Assembly (NCBI RefSeq): GCF_900187565.1 | Contig: NZ_FYED01000005.1 | Span: 1-64,000 of the forward strand | Direction: 5' to 3' | DNA: 64,000 nucleotides | DNA from: Pseudomonas sp. Irchel 3A7 | GTDB lineage: Bacteria; Pseudomonadota; Gammaproteobacteria; Pseudomonadales; Pseudomonadaceae | Part shown: one piece after another, positions 60,156 to 64,000 of the stretch | Position numbering within the stretch: position 1 is the stretch's first letter | Layout: the number at the start of each line of letters is the position of its first letter | Translations under genes and position numbers: made by a program | Notes under the pieces: model-generated | The model's database searches: none | Told to the model about the DNA's origin: nothing | Seen by the model: the letters and a program-made list of their open reading frames with translations, nothing else

Positions 60156-60839
60156 CTACGGCTTGCGAAACAGCTCACGGCTAACCAAGGGGCGACCGCC
60201 AAGGTGAACAGCCAGCGCCTGACGCATCAGGCGCTTGGCGGCGGACAAGGCGCCGGGGGCGGACCAGTCGGCCTCGGCCATGGCCAGCAACTCGACGCCA
60301 TTGAACAGACCCGGTTGCAGCAGATAGACCCGTTCCAGCCCCGCATCCACTTGCAAGCGATAAAGACCGTCCGGGGCGATGGGGTCGCCATGCATGTCGG
60401 CATTGAGAGCAAAGCCGTAACCGAGGTCGTCGAGCAGCCGCCATTCGAAGGAGCGCAGCAAGGGTTCCAATGGTCGACCTTCGGCCAAGGCCAGCAAGGT
60501 CGCGGCGTAATGCTCGAACACACCGGGATGAGGGTCTTCGGCGGGCAGCAGGCGAATCAGCAGTTCGTTGAGATACAGGCCACTGAACAGCGCCTCGCCA
60601 TTGAGCCAGGTGGACACGCCGGCACTTTCCATGCGCCCGACATTTTTCAGCTCGCCACGACCGCGAAACTCGACTTCCAGCGGCACGAACGGCCGTGCCA
60701 GTGTCCCCGCCTTGCCCCGCGCACTGCGCAGCACTGCCCGCAGCCGGCCTTGCGGCGTGAGGAAGTCCACCAGGGCACTGCTTTCGCGGTAGGCGCGACT
60801 GTGGAGGACGTAGGCGGGTTGGCCGATTGGCTGGGACAT
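60156..60839 (-). CDS. recO: DNA repair protein RecO
   Basis: 227 residues from ATG 60839 ([19 protein letters not shown]). An N-terminal OB-fold domain and helical C-terminal domain, as in gammaproteobacterial RecO without the zinc Cys cluster. It helps RecA load on SSB-coated DNA in the RecFOR pathway. A REP doublet separates it from era, so it may have its own promoter or reduced read-through. Confidence 0.92.
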   Translation of the reverse strand: MSQPIGQPAYVLHSRAYRESSALVDFLTPQGRLRAVLRSARGKAGTLARPFVPLEVEFRGRGELKNVGRMESAGVSTWLNGEALFSGLYLNELLIRLLPAEDPHPGVFEHYAATLLALAEGRPLEPLLRSFEWRLLDDLGYGFALNADMHGDPIAPDGLYRLQVDAGLERVYLLQPGLFNGVELLAMAEADWSAPGALSAAKRLMRQALAVHLGGRPLVSRELFRKP

Positions 60840-60885
60840 GGAGCTCTCGATGACGGAACGCGATTTTACAATCAACCCAAAACCA

Positions 60886-60978
60886 CTGTGGGAGCGAGCC
60901 TGCTCGCGAAAGCGGTGTGACAGTCAACATCAATGCTGAATGTTACATCCTCTTCGCGAGCAGGCTCGCTCCCACAAT
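60886..60978. repeat. REP doublet (GCGAGCAGGCTCGC type)
   Basis: Inverted units between era and recO, inside the otherwise compact rnc-era-recO series. Confidence 0.9.
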
Positions 60979-61002
60979 TGAATCGGTGTGCTGCTGGGCG
61001 AT

Positions 61003-61905
61003 TTACAGGTCGCCGTAGCCCAGCGAACGCAACGCACGTTCGTCGTCGGACCAGCCACCCTTAACCTTCACCCAAAGGTTAAGCATGATCTTGGAGTCGA
61101 ACAGCAGCTCCATGTCCTTGCGCGCTTCCGTACCGATGCGCTTGATGCGCTCGCCCTTGTCGCCAATGATGATTTTCTTCTGGCCATCACGCTCGACGAG
61201 GATCAAGGCATGAATGTGCAGGGTTTTGCCCTGTTGCTTGAACTCTTCGATTTCAACGGTGATCTGGTAGGGCAGCTCGGCGCCCATCTGACGCATGATT
61301 TTTTCACGCACCAGCTCGGCAGCAAGGAAGCGGCTGCTGCGGTCGGTGATCTGGTCTTCCGGGAAGAAGTGATCGTTTTCCGGCAAGTGCTCGGCAATCA
61401 CCCGCTCAAGCGCATCGAGGTTGTGCCCGTGCTGAGCCGAGATCGGGATGATCTGTGCGTTCGGTAGCTGTTCCTGCAACCAGGACAGGTGCGGCATCAG
61501 CTCGGCCTTGTCCTCGATGCGGTCGGTCTTGTTCAGGGCGACGATCAGCGGGCCGGTCACGTACTGCACGCGTTCGAGGACCATCTGGTCTTCTTCGGTC
61601 CACTTGGTGCGGTCAACCACGAAGATCACCACGTCGACGTCTTTCAACGCTGCCGAAGCGGTCTTGTTCATGTAGCGGTTCAGGGCTTTCTCGCCACCCT
61701 TGTGCATGCCGGGCGTGTCGACGTAGATCGCCTGCACGTCGCCTTCGGTCTTGATGCCGAGCATGTTGTGACGGGTGGTTTGCGGTTTGCGCGAGGTGAT
61801 CGCCAGCTTCTGACCCAGGATGTGGTTCAGCAACGTGGACTTGCCCACGTTCGGACGGCCGACGATGGCAACATAGCCACAGCGAGTTGCGTTTGTATCA
61901 GTCAT
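61003..61905 (-). CDS. era: GTPase Era
   Basis: 300 residues from ATG 61905 ([16 protein letters not shown]; an ATG two codons earlier at 61911 is possible). The GTPase motifs are [15 protein letters not shown] and NKTD; a C-terminal KH domain follows (about 205-285, [15 protein letters not shown]). It binds 16S rRNA near its 3' end and assists 30S maturation. The start overlaps the rnc stop, so the two are translationally coupled. Confidence 0.96.
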   Translation of the reverse strand: MTDTNATRCGYVAIVGRPNVGKSTLLNHILGQKLAITSRKPQTTRHNMLGIKTEGDVQAIYVDTPGMHKGGEKALNRYMNKTASAALKDVDVVIFVVDRTKWTEEDQMVLERVQYVTGPLIVALNKTDRIEDKAELMPHLSWLQEQLPNAQIIPISAQHGHNLDALERVIAEHLPENDHFFPEDQITDRSSRFLAAELVREKIMRQMGAELPYQITVEIEEFKQQGKTLHIHALILVERDGQKKIIIGDKGERIKRIGTEARKDMELLFDSKIMLNLWVKVKGGWSDDERALRSLGYGDL

Positions 61906-62587
61906 TGCCATTCTCCACACCCAGGGCAATCAGTGCTGCGGCGGCCGCTACCTGTTCGGCAATGCGACGGCTCACACCCTGACCTCGGCTTTTTTCATTC
62001 AATAGGATGATCTCGCATTCGACGAAGAACGTCCGGCAATGCGGTTCACCCTGGATATCCACCACTTCGTAACGCGGCAGCTCACAACCACGGGACTGCA
62101 GAAATTCCTGCAGGCGGGTTTTCGGATCCTTGTTGGTGTCGACCAGCGTCAGGCCTTCGAACTCGCCGGCCAGCCAGGCCAGTACGCGCTCGCGTGCCAC
62201 CTCAATGCCGGCGTCCAGGTAGATCGCTCCGATCAGCGCTTCAAGCGCATCGGCCAGGATCGACTCGCGACGGAAACCGCCACTTTTCAGCTCGCCCGAA
62301 CCCAGGCGCAGGTATTCGCCCAGATCGAAACCACGGGCCAGCACGGCCAGGGTCTCACCTTTCACCAGACGCGCGCGCAAACGCGACAACTGGCCTTCGC
62401 GGGCCAACGGGAAGCGATCGAACAGCGCCTCGCCGGCGACGAAGTTGAGGATGGCGTCACCGAGGAATTCCAGGCGCTCGTTGTTACGCCCGGCAAAGCT
62501 GCGGTGAGTCAGGGCCAGGACCATCAGTTCCTGATCCTTGAAGGTGTAACCGAGCTGACGCTCGAGACGGCTTAAAGAGACGCTCAC
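61898..62587 (-). CDS. rnc: Ribonuclease III
   Basis: 229 residues from a GTG start ([16 protein letters not shown]). The RNase III signature [12 protein letters not shown] is near residue 35, and a double-stranded-RNA-binding domain lies at about 155-225. It processes rRNA precursors and structured mRNAs. It is coupled to era at its 3' end. Upstream the expected DUF4845 gene is missing: only 184 bases separate it from lepB, with a short open frame ending in a GTGA overlap with the rnc start. Confidence 0.95.
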   Translation of the reverse strand: MSVSLSRLERQLGYTFKDQELMVLALTHRSFAGRNNERLEFLGDAILNFVAGEALFDRFPLAREGQLSRLRARLVKGETLAVLARGFDLGEYLRLGSGELKSGGFRRESILADALEALIGAIYLDAGIEVARERVLAWLAGEFEGLTLVDTNKDPKTRLQEFLQSRGCELPRYEVVDIQGEPHCRTFFVECEIILLNEKSRGQGVSRRIAEQVAAAAALIALGVENGND

Positions 62588-62703
62588 GGTTTACCCACGC
62601 TGAGTTCGTGGTTGGATTCCACCGCCATCGCCGAAAGTCGGCGCAGGCTTGGGACAATTAACGCTGTGTTCAAAAATAACGTCCTGAATATCATTGGCTT
62701 CAT
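62584..62703 (-). CDS. Possible small protein between lepB and rnc (39 residues)
   Basis: ATG at 62703 to TGA at 62584-62586, which overlaps the rnc GTG as GTGA. The product ([20 protein letters not shown] at its start) has a weakly hydrophobic first half. It resembles no family I know and does not match DUF4845, normally encoded here. It may be a leader frame that couples ribosomes into rnc, a remnant, or chance. Confidence 0.25.
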   Translation of the reverse strand: MKPMIFRTLFLNTALIVPSLRRLSAMAVESNHELSVGKP

Positions 62704-62741
62704 GCTTCCGGCGCCGAATCTGTCGACTCCAGAAATGCATT

Positions 62742-62764
62742 CGGCGCTGTGTTCAACAGCGCCG
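62742..62764 (-). promoter_or_regulatory. Hairpin in the lepB-rnc gap
   Basis: CGGCGCTG / CAGCGCCG with a seven-base loop, eight bases after the lepB stop. The bases after it on the minus strand are not a T-run, so it is unlikely to be a strong terminator; a processing or attenuation site ahead of rnc is possible. Confidence 0.45.
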
Positions 62765-62771
62765 TGTTTGA

Positions 62772-63626
62772 TTACTGGATCAGGCCAACCCGCGAGAAAT
62801 TCGGCAGGTGACTGAGTTTGGGTTCCGGCCAGCTCATCCAGACTGCAAAGGCCTTGCCGACGATATTCTTGTCGGGAACCATGCCCAGCAGATCCTTGGG
62901 AATGCTCGGATCATCCCAGTAGCGACTGTCGTTCGAGTTGTCGCGGTTGTCGCCCATCATGAAGTAGTGCCCGGCAGGCACGGTCCACGAACGGTCCGGC
63001 GTTGCACGGTAGCGGCTCATTTCCTTGCGGATCATGTGCTCGGCGACACCGAGTTTTTCCTTGTAGAGCTCGGCACTGCCCAGCGTGCCCGGCTCGGAGC
63101 CGACCAGTTGCTCGGCAATCGACTCACCGTTGACGAACAGACGCTTGTCGGCGGTGTAACGAACCTGATCACCCGGCAAGCCAACGACACGCTTGATGTA
63201 GTTGACGTTCGGATCGCTCGGATAGCGAAACACCATCACATCACCGCGTTGTGGCTCACCGACTTCGATGACTTTCTTGTCGATCACCGGCAGGCGGATC
63301 CCGTAGGAAAACTTGCTCACCAGGATGAAGTCGCCGACATCCAGGGTCGGCTTCATCGAGCCGGACGGAATCTGGAACGGTTCCACCAGGAACGAACGCA
63401 GCACCAGCACGATGAACAACACCGGGAAGAACGATTTGCCGTACTCGACCAGCAACGGCTCCTTGTTCAGTTTCTCGACCACCACCATGTCAGGCTGGCT
63501 GACGCTGCCCTCATAGGAGGCAATGGCGGCCCGCCGACGCGGCGCCAGGAACAGCACATCGAGCAACGCCAACAGGCCGCAGACGAACACGGCGATGACC
63601 AGCAACAGCGGGAAATTTAGTGACAT
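62772..63626 (-). CDS. lepB: Signal peptidase I
   Basis: A 284-residue protein with N-terminal membrane segments at about 4-27 and 62-80, and a periplasmic catalytic domain with Ser90 (IPSGSMKPT), Lys145 (NYIKRVVG) and GDNRDNSNDSR near 225. It removes signal peptides from exported proteins. It follows lepA by five bases on the same strand. A hairpin and an unusually short gap separate it from rnc. Confidence 0.96.
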   Translation of the reverse strand: MSLNFPLLLVIAVFVCGLLALLDVLFLAPRRRAAIASYEGSVSQPDMVVVEKLNKEPLLVEYGKSFFPVLFIVLVLRSFLVEPFQIPSGSMKPTLDVGDFILVSKFSYGIRLPVIDKKVIEVGEPQRGDVMVFRYPSDPNVNYIKRVVGLPGDQVRYTADKRLFVNGESIAEQLVGSEPGTLGSAELYKEKLGVAEHMIRKEMSRYRATPDRSWTVPAGHYFMMGDNRDNSNDSRYWDDPSIPKDLLGMVPDKNIVGKAFAVWMSWPEPKLSHLPNFSRVGLIQ

Positions 63627-63631
63627 AGGAC

Positions 63632-64000
63632 CTAGCTATCCAACCTGAGCACCGCAAGGAAGGCTTCTTGTGGAATTTCCACGTTACCGACCTGCTTCAT
63701 GCGTTTTTTACCGGCCTTTTGCTTTTCCAGCAGCTTTTTCTTACGGCTGACGTCACCACCGTAGCATTTGGCCAATACGTTCTTTCTGAGTGCCTTGACG
63801 GTTGTACGCGCCACAATCTGACCGCCAATGGCGGCCTGGATTGCCACGTCGAACATCTGCCGCGGAATCAGGTCTTTCATCTTCTCGGTCAACTGGCGAC
63901 CTTTGTAGTGCGAGTTGTCACGGTGCACGATCAGCGCCAGGGCGTCGACCTTGTCGCCGTTGATCAGCACGTCCAGCTTCACCAGGCTAGCCGATTGGTA
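63632..64000 (-). CDS. lepA: Elongation factor 4 (LepA), C-terminal part, cut by window edge
   Basis: The visible about 122 codons encode the LepA-specific C-terminal domain: [19 protein letters not shown], then [20 protein letters not shown] and the basic [20 protein letters not shown]. This domain contacts the A-site tRNA region of the ribosome; LepA promotes back-translocation and ribosome assembly. The frame continues beyond base 64000. It is followed by lepB, as in most bacteria. Confidence 0.96.
   Translation of the reverse strand, partial: YQSASLVKLDVLINGDKVDALALIVHRDNSHYKGRQLTEKMKDLIPRQMFDVAIQAAIGGQIVARTTVKALRKNVLAKCYGGDVSRKKKLLEKQKAGKKRMKQVGNVEIPQEAFLAVLRLDS

Noticed and set aside
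62612..62815. 67-residue plus-strand frame across the lepB-rnc gap
   Set aside because: It overlaps lepB antisense and has no family resemblance or start signal.

Overview
The window comes from a fluorescent-group Pseudomonas chromosome. Three things support this: high GC coding bias, many paired Pseudomonas-type REP palindromes between genes, and family-typical gene orders (nagR-nagA-SIS deaminase-EIIA/HPr/EI-nagE, guaB-guaA, lepA-lepB-rnc-era-recO-pdxJ, lon-like/icp/lysoplasmalogenase). Most of it is stable core genome with short accessory or decaying islands.

Layout. 1-10000: tail of an IS110-type transposase ending beside a REP element; a nitrilase-family hydrolase with a divergent LuxR-type regulator; a glutamate-synthase-like FMN/Fe-S protein; a gtrA-gtrB-gtrII glucosylation operon; an OpgC-type acyltransferase; an amino-acid permease. 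10100-17500: a bifunctional penicillin-binding protein; a scar where a toxin 5' fragment is joined to a pilin/usher hybrid fragment; a PadR/siderophore-reductase operon; a Pr6Pr membrane protein and a VF530 protein. 17800-24800: OprB porin and membrane glucose dehydrogenase, then a mevalonate-pathway operon in which HMG-CoA reductase is destroyed but mevalonate kinase and diphosphomevalonate decarboxylase are open. 24900-36600: an AsrA-type Lon protease, an inserted two-repeat Ig-like gene flanked by a copy of the lon 3' end, icp, lysoplasmalogenase, cmoA-cmoB, tadA with a multicopper oxidase, and a 1030-residue toxin-like protein.

36600-45300: guaBA, a zinc-ribbon protein, purT, a VUT transporter, DUF1289, gamma carbonic anhydrase, two NUDIX proteins and an L,D-transpeptidase. 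45500-53100: a complete N-acetylglucosamine PTS uptake and catabolism operon with its GntR regulator. 53200-64000: a YqfO-like protein, purL, mltF, pdxJ, recO, era, rnc, lepB and the 3' end of lepA.

Functional themes are purine synthesis (guaA, guaB, purT, purL), tRNA wobble modification (cmoA, cmoB, tadA), periplasmic glucose oxidation (oprB, gcd), aminosugar use and cell-wall turnover. The items most worth a second look are the decaying mevalonate operon, the pilin/usher/toxin scar, the lon 3'-end duplication around the Ig-like gene, the toxin whose ChaN-like domain seems to have lost its active-site residues, and the unusual lepB-rnc junction. I saw no tRNA, rRNA or CRISPR array.
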